Positions 1 to 6,762 of a stretch of DNA of 14,270 nucleotides are shown in pieces. Both the position numbers and the translations under genes were made by a program. Source of the DNA: JBHHYN01 sp046757565 (GTDB lineage Bacteria > Pseudomonadota > Gammaproteobacteria > Eutrophobiales > Eutrophobiaceae); assembly GCA_046757565.1 (NCBI GenBank), contig JBHHYN010000073.1, positions 1 through 14,270 on the forward strand. Reading direction: 5' to 3'. How positions within the stretch are numbered: the first letter of the stretch is position 1; each line of letters opens with the position of its first letter. A model generated the notes under the pieces. That model was not told the origin of the DNA. It ran no database searches and was given only the letters and a program-made list of their open reading frames with translations.

Positions 1-236
1 AGTCGGTAGAGCGACGCACGACTGCATGGATGCAGGACGACTCCATGGAAGGAGGACGACCGCAGGGACGCGGGAGGTAGAGCAACGTCGGGAACAGTTG
101 CCGAGGTAGAGAACGTCTGGAACACGTTCTCGAGATAGAACGAATCAGGACGAATATAGGACATATTCGGGTGAAAATGCCTGGAGCATATTTTCCAGAC
201 AGAGTCGAGGAAGCCAAAGCCGAGGGAACAGAGATT
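1..236 (+). repeat. Array of GGA-loop hairpins (possible CsrA/RsmA-binding RNA or palindromic repeat array)
   Basis: Seven consecutive short inverted repeats fill this stretch: 22-35 (4-bp stem), 41-54 (4 bp), 60-73 (4 bp), 82-101 (5 bp plus inner pairs), 109-131 (perfect 8 bp), 151-169 (perfect 7 bp) and 173-195 (8 pairs with a 2-nt bulge). Every loop carries GGA on the + strand (for example ATGGAT, AGGGAC, CTGGAAC, AGGAC, CTGGA). GGA occurs 14 times in the first 230 bases, where about 3 or 4 are expected by chance. The modules are separated by a recurring GGTAGAG (5-11, 76-82, 105-111; GATAGAA at 134-140). Hairpin loops with GGA are the known binding signature of CsrA/RsmA, and decoy RNAs of the CsrB/RsmZ type are built this way. 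I see no Rho-independent terminator after the array and no clear promoter, and the left end may be cut by the window. A DNA-level repeat family is therefore equally possible. Confidence 0.6.
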
Positions 237-246
237 TTAACTTTTA

Positions 247-276
247 TGGCCCTTCTGCAGAATCTGTGGGTAACAA
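247..276 (+). repeat. Insertion-sequence-end-like repeat, copy 1
   Basis: The stretch starting TGGCCCTTC and running through GCAGAATCTGTGGG to AACAA matches the one at 14221-14251 with two mismatches and one missing T, in the same orientation. The form GGCTCTTC...GTGGG resembles terminal inverted repeats of ISL3-family insertion sequences as I recall them. That assignment is from memory and not verified. No transposase follows it here, so this copy would be a solo end, a decayed remnant or part of a small non-autonomous element. Confidence 0.5.
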
Positions 277-391
277 CACAACAGTCAACTTGATATTGGA
301 AAAAATAAAGACCCGTCATTCCCGATACTTGTGCATACCCCACAAGGGCACCCACAGGGCATAAAGGTACCAAGGTCCATGCACATCGTCC
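277..391 (+). other. Leader region upstream of ubiA
   Basis: No gene is seen here. The stretch contains a 6-bp hairpin (arms 328-333 and 341-346, 7-nt loop), a KpnI-type palindrome at 366-371 and two TCCATG words around 376-394, next to the first possible ubiA start. I could not find a convincing -35/-10 pair or a Shine-Dalgarno sequence at a good distance from position 392. Confidence 0.35.
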
Positions 392-1414
392 ATGGAAGCG
401 TCTGTGGTGAATCAAATATTTAAAAAATTCCTTTTAGGAAACACGCTGAATTGTAACAATAGGGCCATGCGTCACTATTGGTTGAATGCAAAAAAGTATT
501 CTCTGGTGTACTGGCAAAGCGCCTTGAGATGGCTCAGGGAAAATGAGCCGTTCATCAGGGACAGATTGCACGAATATATGCTGTTAATACGATTCGATAA
601 GCCAATCGGTTCGCTACTGCTGCTTTGGCCAACACTCTGGGCGTTGTGGATCGCCGCGGAAGGGATCCCGCCCGCCCACCTGCTGGCTGTTTTTATCCCC
701 GGCGTCTTTCTGACCCGGTCCGCCGGATGCATCATAAACGATTACGCGGATCGCGATTTCGATCTGCATGTGGAAAGAACACGTGAGCGGCCGCTGGCAA
801 CCGGTAAAGTCAGTACCGCAGAGGCATTTAATATCTTGACGGTTTTTCTTGTCATCGCCTTTTTGCTGGTCTTGACCACCAATCGCCTCACGGTATTATT
901 GTCTATCGCCGCAATTCCCCTCGCAGGCGTCTATCCCTATATGAAACGCTATACCTACATTCCCCAATTCTTTCAGGGACTGGCCTTCAGCTGGGGTATT
1001 CCGATGGCCTTCGCTGCACAAACCGGCACCGTCCCGAGGATCGCCTGGCTACTCCTCATTGCCAACATACTCTGGGCAATGACTTATGACACCATCTATG
1101 CCATGGTTGATCGGGAGCACGACATCAAGATTGGTGTAAAATCCACGGCGATACTGTTTGATGATGCGGATCGTGTATTTATCGGTATCATCCAGGCCAT
1201 GGCACTGAGTGTATTGATTATAATCGGGAAACAACTGGAATTCGGATGGCATTATTTTGCCTCTCTGATCTTCGTCACGGGCCTGATTATCTATCAGCAG
1301 TACTTGATCAGGGACAGGCGGCCGGAGCAGTGTTTCCGGGCCTTTTTGAACAATAACTGGCTGGGGGCTATTGTCTTCACCGGAATAGCATTACACTATT
1401 TATTCAAGGGTTGA
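392..1414 (+). CDS. ubiA: 4-hydroxybenzoate polyprenyltransferase UbiA
   Basis: UbiA is an integral membrane prenyltransferase. It joins the polyprenyl tail to 4-hydroxybenzoate, the first membrane step of ubiquinone synthesis. Both Mg-diphosphate-binding aspartate motifs are present: NDYADRDFD at residues 116-124 and DTIYAMVDREHD at 233-244. The family signature DKPIGSLLLLWPTLWALW (69-86), the KRYT and YDT blocks and multiple hydrophobic helices also fit. The family domain starts near residue 58, while UbiA proteins are usually about 290 residues, so this 340-residue reading has a long, unusual N-terminus. The start is uncertain. ATG 392 has no nearby Shine-Dalgarno, ATG 467 and ATG 578 are alternatives, and TTG 566 has AGGGA just upstream. 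The M14 peptidase gene begins 2 bp after the stop, so the two are probably cotranscribed. No ubiC lies next to it here. Confidence 0.93.
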   Translation: MEASVVNQIFKKFLLGNTLNCNNRAMRHYWLNAKKYSLVYWQSALRWLRENEPFIRDRLHEYMLLIRFDKPIGSLLLLWPTLWALWIAAEGIPPAHLLAVFIPGVFLTRSAGCIINDYADRDFDLHVERTRERPLATGKVSTAEAFNILTVFLVIAFLLVLTTNRLTVLLSIAAIPLAGVYPYMKRYTYIPQFFQGLAFSWGIPMAFAAQTGTVPRIAWLLLIANILWAMTYDTIYAMVDREHDIKIGVKSTAILFDDADRVFIGIIQAMALSVLIIIGKQLEFGWHYFASLIFVTGLIIYQQYLIRDRRPEQCFRAFLNNNWLGAIVFTGIALHYLFKG

Positions 1415-1416
1415 CC

Positions 1417-2304
1417 ATGCGTTTAATTCATTACTGTCTGGTTCCGGGATTCATTCTGTTATTACCAGCAGTCCAGGCGGATCCCGGCCGGAGTGAAGGC
1501 CCCGTTGCAGCGGAATGCCTGCGTATTGCCCATAAGCTTGCCAGCGTTGGTTACAAGGAGTGTCTTAAACGTAAACTGAAAATGACCAGTGGCTACTCGG
1601 TTGAAGGAACACCCCTTCTCTACAAGGAATACCCTCCCCTGGATAAACGAAAACCTTTGGGCCGTGTGCTGCTTATCGGCGGCATTCATGGAGATGAATA
1701 TTCCTCAGTCAGCATTGTCTTCAAGTGGATGAAGATTCTGGACAAATACCACTCCGGACTTTTTCACTGGCATTTTGTGCCGCTGCTTAATCCGGATGGA
1801 TTGCTCCGTAAGAATTCACAACGAATGAATGCCCATAATGTGGATTTAAACCGGAATTTCCCGATGCAGGACTGGGAAATAACCACCCGCAACTATTGGG
1901 TCAATAAAACCAAACGTAATCCCCGGCGCTATCCGGGACTGGGCCCCTTAAGTGAACCGGAAACAAGCTGGCTGGCCAATGAAATCAGGGATTTTCAACC
2001 CGATGTGGTCGTCTCGGTCCATGCCCCCCACGGAATAGTCGATTATGACGGCCCCAAGGACGGACCGTACAAACTGGGTCGCCTGTATCTACAGCTGGTA
2101 GGGACCTATCCGGGTTCTCTGGGCAATTATGCCGGTATTCAAAAGCAGATCCCGGTAGTCACTATCGAATTGCCCTATGCCGGGATCATGCTCAAGCCGC
2201 CTGAGATCTCGCATATCTGGCGGGACCTGGTAAGCTGGCTCACAAAAAATATCCAGATCAACCCTTTTAAAGTGGCCCAGGATCAGGATACGGCGCCTTC
2301 ATAG
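1417..2304 (+). CDS. Exported M14-family zinc carboxypeptidase (MpaA-like)
   Basis: This is a zinc metallopeptidase of the M14 family. Counting from TTG 1411, the zinc ligands are visible as H93 and E96 in GGIHGDE and H204 in SVHAPHG. The substrate-binding DLNRNFP lies at 145-151 and the catalytic glutamate is E253 in TIELPY. The closest named relative I recognise is the murein peptide amidase MpaA, which cuts the D-Glu/diaminopimelate bond of muropeptides; this substrate is inferred from family. Unlike E. coli MpaA, which is cytoplasmic, this protein starts with a hydrophobic signal peptide ending near VQA-DP, so it should act in the periplasm. I chose ATG 1417 because AAGGG (1406-1410) lies 6 nt upstream. 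TTG 1411, which overlaps the ubiA stop, is the alternative. The 3' end overlaps the convergent L,D-transpeptidase gene by 22 bp. Confidence 0.85.
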   Translation: MRLIHYCLVPGFILLLPAVQADPGRSEGPVAAECLRIAHKLASVGYKECLKRKLKMTSGYSVEGTPLLYKEYPPLDKRKPLGRVLLIGGIHGDEYSSVSIVFKWMKILDKYHSGLFHWHFVPLLNPDGLLRKNSQRMNAHNVDLNRNFPMQDWEITTRNYWVNKTKRNPRRYPGLGPLSEPETSWLANEIRDFQPDVVVSVHAPHGIVDYDGPKDGPYKLGRLYLQLVGTYPGSLGNYAGIQKQIPVVTIELPYAGIMLKPPEISHIWRDLVSWLTKNIQINPFKVAQDQDTAPS

Positions 2305-3497
2305 AAAATACGCCACGTACCATCCTTTTCTCTCTTCCAGTATTGCCGTTTCCGGTAATGCCGCTTGAGTGAATCGCTTACGTAATCCTGATCGAAGGTC
2401 ACCACAAGAATGTTCATCCTGTCAGGATAAAGGAAGATACTTGTCCCGGAGATATTCACTTTAATAAATTTCTTTGTCAGGTTGACGCGGCGTTTATAGC
2501 TCACCCAACCACGATAGTCTTTCCCAAGACCTGAATACTCCTTTGAGTAATGACTCAGATAAAGCTCCGGGTTACGACTCTCCCAATCCTTGCGCCACTG
2601 TTCCAGAAACTGTTTAAACCTGACCTGCTGTTTCTTCCAGTCATCAACTGCGATCCAGTCGATGGATTTCGCCAATATCACCGGGGTACGTCCGATCTTC
2701 ATATACGGAGCCAGTGCGTTGAGGTCCTGGTTGCTGACAATGATACAACCATCACTATCGCGGGGTGGCCGGCTGTATGTATTGCTTGGCGTGCCATGCA
2801 ACCAGATCCCGTAACCGGTGTGACCATTACGCCGGTCCCAGGCATTCGGATAATTTATCGGGAAAGCACCGTTACCGTAGAGATCGGGCAATTGTTGGGG
2901 CTCAATGAAATCCGAAACAAAATAGACACCGACAGGTGTTTTCTGATCGCCCTCTTCAAATTTGCCGATGCCGTTTTTTCCTATCGTCACATAAAAGTCC
3001 GTCAACAGTCTGGGAATCCCATGGAGATTTTCAAACACATATAAACGCGGCGCACTCAAATCAACGATAAAGATATATCTCTGTTGCTCATCCAGCTGGA
3101 CGAAAGAACGGGGGACCTTTCCGCTGGAAACCGGTGAGTGATAATGCTGCCAACGTGCCTTCGCCTCATCCCGTAAGGCAACAATATTTTCATAGGGCGC
3201 ATAGGAAAGATTGCCAAAATCCGTAATTGGCCGGCCACGGGCCAATAACAGATCGGCGTACATCAGCTGGGCCAACCTGAATTTGGGGTTTATTTTTACC
3301 AGGTGGCCAAGATCCGACAAGGCAATATCTATGTGACTTTCCCTGATTTCATCCAGTGCCTTTACCAGCAAGGCTTCCTGATTGTGTTCGAGACCGTTGG
3401 CAGCGATCGTCTGCAGGATCAGATCCTGGGCCTGTGAAGACCAGGATGAAATCTCCAGAAACATAATAAAAACAATCAGGGTGATAATGCGGTTCAT
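2283..3497 (-). CDS. L,D-transpeptidase (YkuD) with NTF2-like C-terminal domain
   Basis: This 404-residue protein is predicted to be a periplasmic L,D-transpeptidase. Such enzymes make 3-3 peptidoglycan cross-links or attach partners to diaminopimelate. It has an N-terminal signal peptide (about 1-23, cleavage near SQAQ-DL), an alpha-helical region at about 25-120 and the YkuD catalytic domain at about 138-276. The catalytic histidine is in WLHGTPSN (H234) and the nucleophile is C251 in DSDGCIIVSN. The C-terminal part (about 285-402) is an NTF2-like domain of the kind found in Cds6-type L,D-transpeptidases. It has the same pattern (W...W..RN...YLSHYS...) as the end of the upstream gene. Start ATG 3497 leads straight into the signal peptide, but the upstream sequence is AT-rich with only a weak ribosome site. 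It lies 78 bp after the TPR gene, as the last gene of the series. Confidence 0.88.
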   Translation of the reverse strand: MNRIITLIVFIMFLEISSWSSQAQDLILQTIAANGLEHNQEALLVKALDEIRESHIDIALSDLGHLVKINPKFRLAQLMYADLLLARGRPITDFGNLSYAPYENIVALRDEAKARWQHYHSPVSSGKVPRSFVQLDEQQRYIFIVDLSAPRLYVFENLHGIPRLLTDFYVTIGKNGIGKFEEGDQKTPVGVYFVSDFIEPQQLPDLYGNGAFPINYPNAWDRRNGHTGYGIWLHGTPSNTYSRPPRDSDGCIIVSNQDLNALAPYMKIGRTPVILAKSIDWIAVDDWKKQQVRFKQFLEQWRKDWESRNPELYLSHYSKEYSGLGKDYRGWVSYKRRVNLTKKFIKVNISGTSIFLYPDRMNILVVTFDQDYVSDSLKRHYRKRQYWKREKDGTWRIFYEGAVS

Positions 3498-3575
3498 ATA
3501 AAAATATTTTACCCGATTATTTGCTGTTTACGCCAATTTTAAAATGATCCTGACGCCGGCTTTCTGTCTTTGCCA

Positions 3576-4985
3576 TCAATGTGATTGTTCACCGGTAATC
3601 AACCAGCGGCCATCCTCATATCTCATCAATAATGTCTTCTTTACACGATCACTATAAGTGTCTGACCGGTATCGCTGGGAAAAGTCGACTTGCGCGTAGT
3701 TATCATTAACAAAAGTAACTTTTGGATCGACAATTTTTAATTTTATAAAACGCGGTTTTCCGATTCGCAATCGCCGTTGCGCTCCCCACTTCTCTCTGGA
3801 TATCCCCCCCGGTGGAATAAATCCATCCGAGTAACTTGCAAGGTATGCGTCTATATTCTTCTCGGACCAGTGCTTCGCCCAGTCTGTTACTGCATCAATA
3901 AGTTCCTGACCGGCCGCTTGTCTGACTCTCTTTTCCCGATCGAACTTTTCGCGGGCAAGACTTGTCTGTTCCAGTTTTGCCAGTTCCTGTTGTGAGCGTT
4001 TGACCGCCGTTATTTTTTTTTGCTCGAGGCTTGCCAGTTCAGCCCGGGTCTGTTCGACTTCAGCCTGTACCTGCTGCGCCTGCTCAACCGCTTTTTTCCG
4101 TGATTGCTCCAACTCGGCCAGTTGTTGCCGTATTTTTTCTATTTTTGCCTGCTCCTGACCGGCCTGTTTCGCCGCCCTGGCCTGCTCTTGCCTGTTTTGT
4201 TCATCCGTTTTTGCCGCCACTTGCTGCAAACCGGCCAATTCCTGCCTGGCTTGTTCTGTTTCTGCTATGGCCTGTTTTGCCTGCTCTTCAGCTCTGCTCC
4301 GTTTTTGCTCAAGTGCCGCCACTTCGCTCCTTATCCGGTCCGCCCGGGCCTGCTCCCGCCTGGTCTGTTCCCCTGCTGCCGCCAAGGCCTTCTTAAGCTC
4401 GGCAAGTTTTGCCGCTGCTTTTCCCACCTCGGCTTGTTTCTCATCGGCACTTGCTGTTTGCTCACCGGCTTTCACCGGGAATAAATCATTGATCAATGCA
4501 AGCTTCTCACGTGCCGTTTGATTATCATTATCCAGTTCCAGGGCATGGTTATAGGCCTTGCTCGCCATCTTTGCATACAAATCACCCAGATTCTCATGGG
4601 CAGTTGCATAGCTTGGATGGGTATTAATCGCCTGCTGCAATGCTTGTGTCGCATTGGAAAAATCACCCTGGGCTGCGTACACAACAGCGAGATTATTAAA
4701 TGGTTCCGGCAATTCGGGATGCTTCTGTGTCAGATCGATAAATATCTGTTTGGCTTCACCCAGCTTGTTCTGTTTCGTCAGGATCAAACCTTTAAGGAAA
4801 AGAAAATTGACATTCTCATGCTCCCTGGCGAGGTGCTGATTGGTGAGGGATAAAGCCTTTTCCAATTGTCCCTGTGCTATCAGAGATTCAATTTGATTCG
4901 TACGGGCAGTGGCTCCCGCCGTTTGTATACAGCAGAGCGATAGCAGCAGACAGAAACAGGTAAACGGTAACGTGCGTCTTTTCAT
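3576..4985 (-). CDS. TPR and coiled-coil periplasmic protein with NTF2-like C-terminal domain
   Basis: A 469-residue secreted protein with three parts. After a signal peptide (about 1-26, ATA cleavage region), tetratricopeptide repeats span about 30-165 (for example NLAVVYAAQGDFSNATQALQ). A long, highly charged coiled coil spans about 180-355, in which a segment LAxLEQxRxxAxEQAxQ recurs near 223, 289, 318 and in shorter form near 335. The last 105 residues (about 362-467) form an NTF2-like domain that mirrors the C-terminus of the downstream L,D-transpeptidase (W.KHW..KNIDAYLASYS, KPRFIKLKI, DGRWLI). I infer an envelope scaffold or adaptor that works with the transpeptidase. No enzymatic motif is visible. 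It follows the SPOR gene by 14 bp and no strong Shine-Dalgarno is seen. A more general annotation would be tetratricopeptide-repeat protein. Confidence 0.82.
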   Translation of the reverse strand: MKRRTLPFTCFCLLLSLCCIQTAGATARTNQIESLIAQGQLEKALSLTNQHLAREHENVNFLFLKGLILTKQNKLGEAKQIFIDLTQKHPELPEPFNNLAVVYAAQGDFSNATQALQQAINTHPSYATAHENLGDLYAKMASKAYNHALELDNDNQTAREKLALINDLFPVKAGEQTASADEKQAEVGKAAAKLAELKKALAAAGEQTRREQARADRIRSEVAALEQKRSRAEEQAKQAIAETEQARQELAGLQQVAAKTDEQNRQEQARAAKQAGQEQAKIEKIRQQLAELEQSRKKAVEQAQQVQAEVEQTRAELASLEQKKITAVKRSQQELAKLEQTSLAREKFDREKRVRQAAGQELIDAVTDWAKHWSEKNIDAYLASYSDGFIPPGGISREKWGAQRRLRIGKPRFIKLKIVDPKVTFVNDNYAQVDFSQRYRSDTYSDRVKKTLLMRYEDGRWLITGEQSH

Positions 4986-4999
4986 AAGCGACTTTTATT

Positions 5000-5824
5000 T
5001 TATGGGTTAGGCTTCGCCATGGCAATTTTGCTGCAGTTCACGGGCACATAATTATAACGGGACGGGTAACCTTTGAAGACATTATTGAGAAGATTCGGAT
5101 CGCCCTGGAAGCGTACATCCAGCCAATACACCCTCTTCCCGTTATAGTAAGGAACTACCACAGGTTTATATCCCTTTTTCTGCAGTTCCTGAAGCCGCTC
5201 GTTTACCGCTGCCTGGCTTGAGTATAGACCCAGAGAGATGGCATTCAGGAGGTTGCCCCTGCTGATAAGCCGGTAATCCGTGATACCCTTCTTTTTCAGA
5301 TTGCGGATAGTTTGCATGGCGCTGGATCGGGATTCCTGGGGGGTAAGATATATCCAGAAAAGCCGTCTACCCTGTTCATCCGTATGGCGTATGTGTGTCG
5401 CGGCGCGGCGGGACTTGAACCAGTCACCCAAACCAAGCACCTGCATCTCCCCGGCCAGTGGTCCGAATGTGAAGCAGGACTGCTTTTCAGAAGTTGCAGG
5501 CAAGTCCGGAACGTGGATATCAGGCAATTCGGTCACCAGCACATCCCCGCCGCCGGGATGTTCAGTACCGGGTTCACCAGCTCCAACACCCTGTAAGCCC
5601 TGATCCGGCGGGATGGCGGTTTTCTCCTGCACATCCGTTGTGCTGCCCGGCTGACGTAAATGTGGCGGCGGCTCAGTCTCCGTTAATAGCAGCAAACGAT
5701 GGGAGGTGGCCGGAATGGGTATGGATGATGACAAATTGCTTACATCGATTTTTATCTGACGATCAAATTCCCAACCGAAGTAGATCACATTAAATAACAG
5801 CAATAAGATAAATAACCACTTCAT
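5000..5824 (-). CDS. Membrane-anchored SPOR-domain protein
   Basis: The 274-residue product starts with a single hydrophobic anchor (about 2-18) followed by a proline- and glycine-rich linker (about 50-112). The C-terminal domain spans about 115-265. Its core is SPOR-like: LFWIYLTPQESRSSAMQTIR, then LKKKGITDYRLI, then AISLGLYSSQAAVNERLQEL and KKGYKPVVV (about 155-225). SPOR domains bind peptidoglycan lacking stem peptides at division sites. Binding here is inferred from family. The gene is followed after 14 bp by the TPR protein gene. It is preceded by a 191-bp gap to coaX that contains the 150-bp foldback element. The ribosome site is weak (GGTGAT about 13 nt upstream of the ATG). Two cysteines (C117 and C264) flank the domain and might form a disulfide. 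Confidence 0.8.
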   Translation of the reverse strand: MKWLFILLLLFNVIYFGWEFDRQIKIDVSNLSSSIPIPATSHRLLLLTETEPPPHLRQPGSTTDVQEKTAIPPDQGLQGVGAGEPGTEHPGGGDVLVTELPDIHVPDLPATSEKQSCFTFGPLAGEMQVLGLGDWFKSRRAATHIRHTDEQGRRLFWIYLTPQESRSSAMQTIRNLKKKGITDYRLISRGNLLNAISLGLYSSQAAVNERLQELQKKGYKPVVVPYYNGKRVYWLDVRFQGDPNLLNNVFKGYPSRYNYVPVNCSKIAMAKPNP

Positions 5825-5891
5825 GAGTTTTTTATCACCGTCATGATGATCCCGGAGTCTTTACCAGCCTTGCGTAACCTGCGATGCAAAT

Positions 5892-6041
5892 CCAGGAGCC
5901 TGTCGGACCATGGGGTTCATGGCTAGGCGAGCGGGAAATGGGTCCATTTCACACCGCCGCAGTACGCCTGCATGGATGCAGGTGTTAGAGTCGAGTCTGG
6001 AACAGAGACCGAGAATCATCCATGGTCCGACAGACTCCTGG
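5892..6041. repeat. 150-bp foldback element with 22-bp terminal inverted repeats (MITE-like)
   Basis: The left arm 5892-5913 and right arm 6020-6041 are inverted copies matching at 21 of 22 positions. Inside are three more palindromes: 5935-5950 (GAAATGG/CCATTTC), 5967-5982 (CCTGCA/TGCAGG with loop TGGA) and 5995-6009 (GTCT/AGAC with GGAACAG in the loop). The right arm covers the stop codon and last residues of coaX. No protein gene is carried. A single-strand transcript would fold into a long stem with side hairpins, in the middle of the presumed coaX-SPOR transcript. It could be a miniature transposable element, a dispersed palindromic repeat, or a processing/stability signal in the mRNA. 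Confidence 0.65.
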
Positions 6042-6762
6042 CCAACCCATTCAATACGAGATCGGGATGGTAGTCAAATTTATGCAATAACAGGCCATTA
6101 ATAAATTCCGCATGCCCGCCGGTAATCACCCGGCACAGACTCCCGCCTTGCCCTGTTTCCAGGTCCCCGGCAACCCTGTCAATAAGTGACGCCACAGCAT
6201 AACCGGCGCCGTTGCCCAGACACTCCGGGGTGGAACGCCCAAACGCCAGTTCCGGTTCGAAACCGATATCTGCCTTGATACCCTGGGCCCTGTTAATCAA
6301 ACTTTTCTGCATCAGTTCAAGACCCGGAATAATTAATCCACCAAGATGCCGGCCACCGGCGGATACACCATCAATGGTAATCGCTGTTCCGCAATCGACG
6401 ACACACACTGGGGCAAGGTAGCGGTTCCAGGCCGCAATCATTGCCAACCAACGGTCAATCCCCAATTGCGTAACGTCCCGATAAGCATTGACCACACCGC
6501 ACCGCTCCCGTTCAACCCGGGCAAACACGGGATGAATATTCCAGAGCCGTTTGACAACGGCGCTGATACCTTTCGCCACCTCCTCACCGGCCACACTTGA
6601 GATAGAAACCTGCCGGGGAACAGGGCATCCCTGCCAGTGTCCGCTCAGTACATCAGTCAGCCCTTTCGGAGTGTATTCAATCGAACCGTGATTTTGCAGT
6701 TTCGAGCCGGTCAGACAGGCCCACTTTAATCTGCTGTTGCCGATATCAACCAGAAAATTCAA
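6016..6762 (-). CDS. coaX: Type III pantothenate kinase CoaX
   Basis: CoaX phosphorylates pantothenate in the first committed step of coenzyme A synthesis, as a cytoplasmic dimer of the ASKHA fold. The family motifs are in order: DIGNSRLKW (6-14), LGIDRW (100-105), the phosphate-binding DCGTAITID (123-131) and GGLIIPGL (141-148), then TGGHAE near 214-219. The length of 248 residues is normal. Translation starts at TTG 6762. The codon overlaps the birA stop (TTGA), GAGGG stands 7 nt upstream, and the protein begins right at the conserved N-terminus, so translational coupling to birA is likely. The last eight residues (ARSLSDHG) and the stop lie within the right arm of the foldback element, so the original C-terminus may have been altered by it. 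Confidence 0.93.
   Translation of the reverse strand: MNFLVDIGNSRLKWACLTGSKLQNHGSIEYTPKGLTDVLSGHWQGCPVPRQVSISSVAGEEVAKGISAVVKRLWNIHPVFARVERERCGVVNAYRDVTQLGIDRWLAMIAAWNRYLAPVCVVDCGTAITIDGVSAGGRHLGGLIIPGLELMQKSLINRAQGIKADIGFEPELAFGRSTPECLGNGAGYAVASLIDRVAGDLETGQGGSLCRVITGGHAEFINGLLLHKFDYHPDLVLNGLARSLSDHG

Noticed and set aside
1..20. Start of the window resembles a tRNA D-arm (AGTCGGTAGAGCGACGCAC)
   Set aside because: The sequence after it forms the first GGA hairpin instead of an anticodon arm, there is no T-arm, and GGTAGAG recurs as a spacer in the array.
1..236. CRISPR-like array
   Set aside because: The repeated elements are hairpins with varying stems and short GGTAGAG spacers, not constant 25-40 bp repeats with unique spacers, and no cas gene is nearby.
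4031..4521. Long + strand reading frames opposite the coiled coil
   Set aside because: They are antisense to the repetitive Gln/Ala/Glu-rich coiled coil, and their leucine/cysteine/proline-rich products reflect the complementary codon bias.
5910..6101. 63-codon + strand reading frame across the foldback element
   Set aside because: It is explained by the palindromic repeat and overlaps the end of coaX; there is no ribosome site and no recognisable protein.
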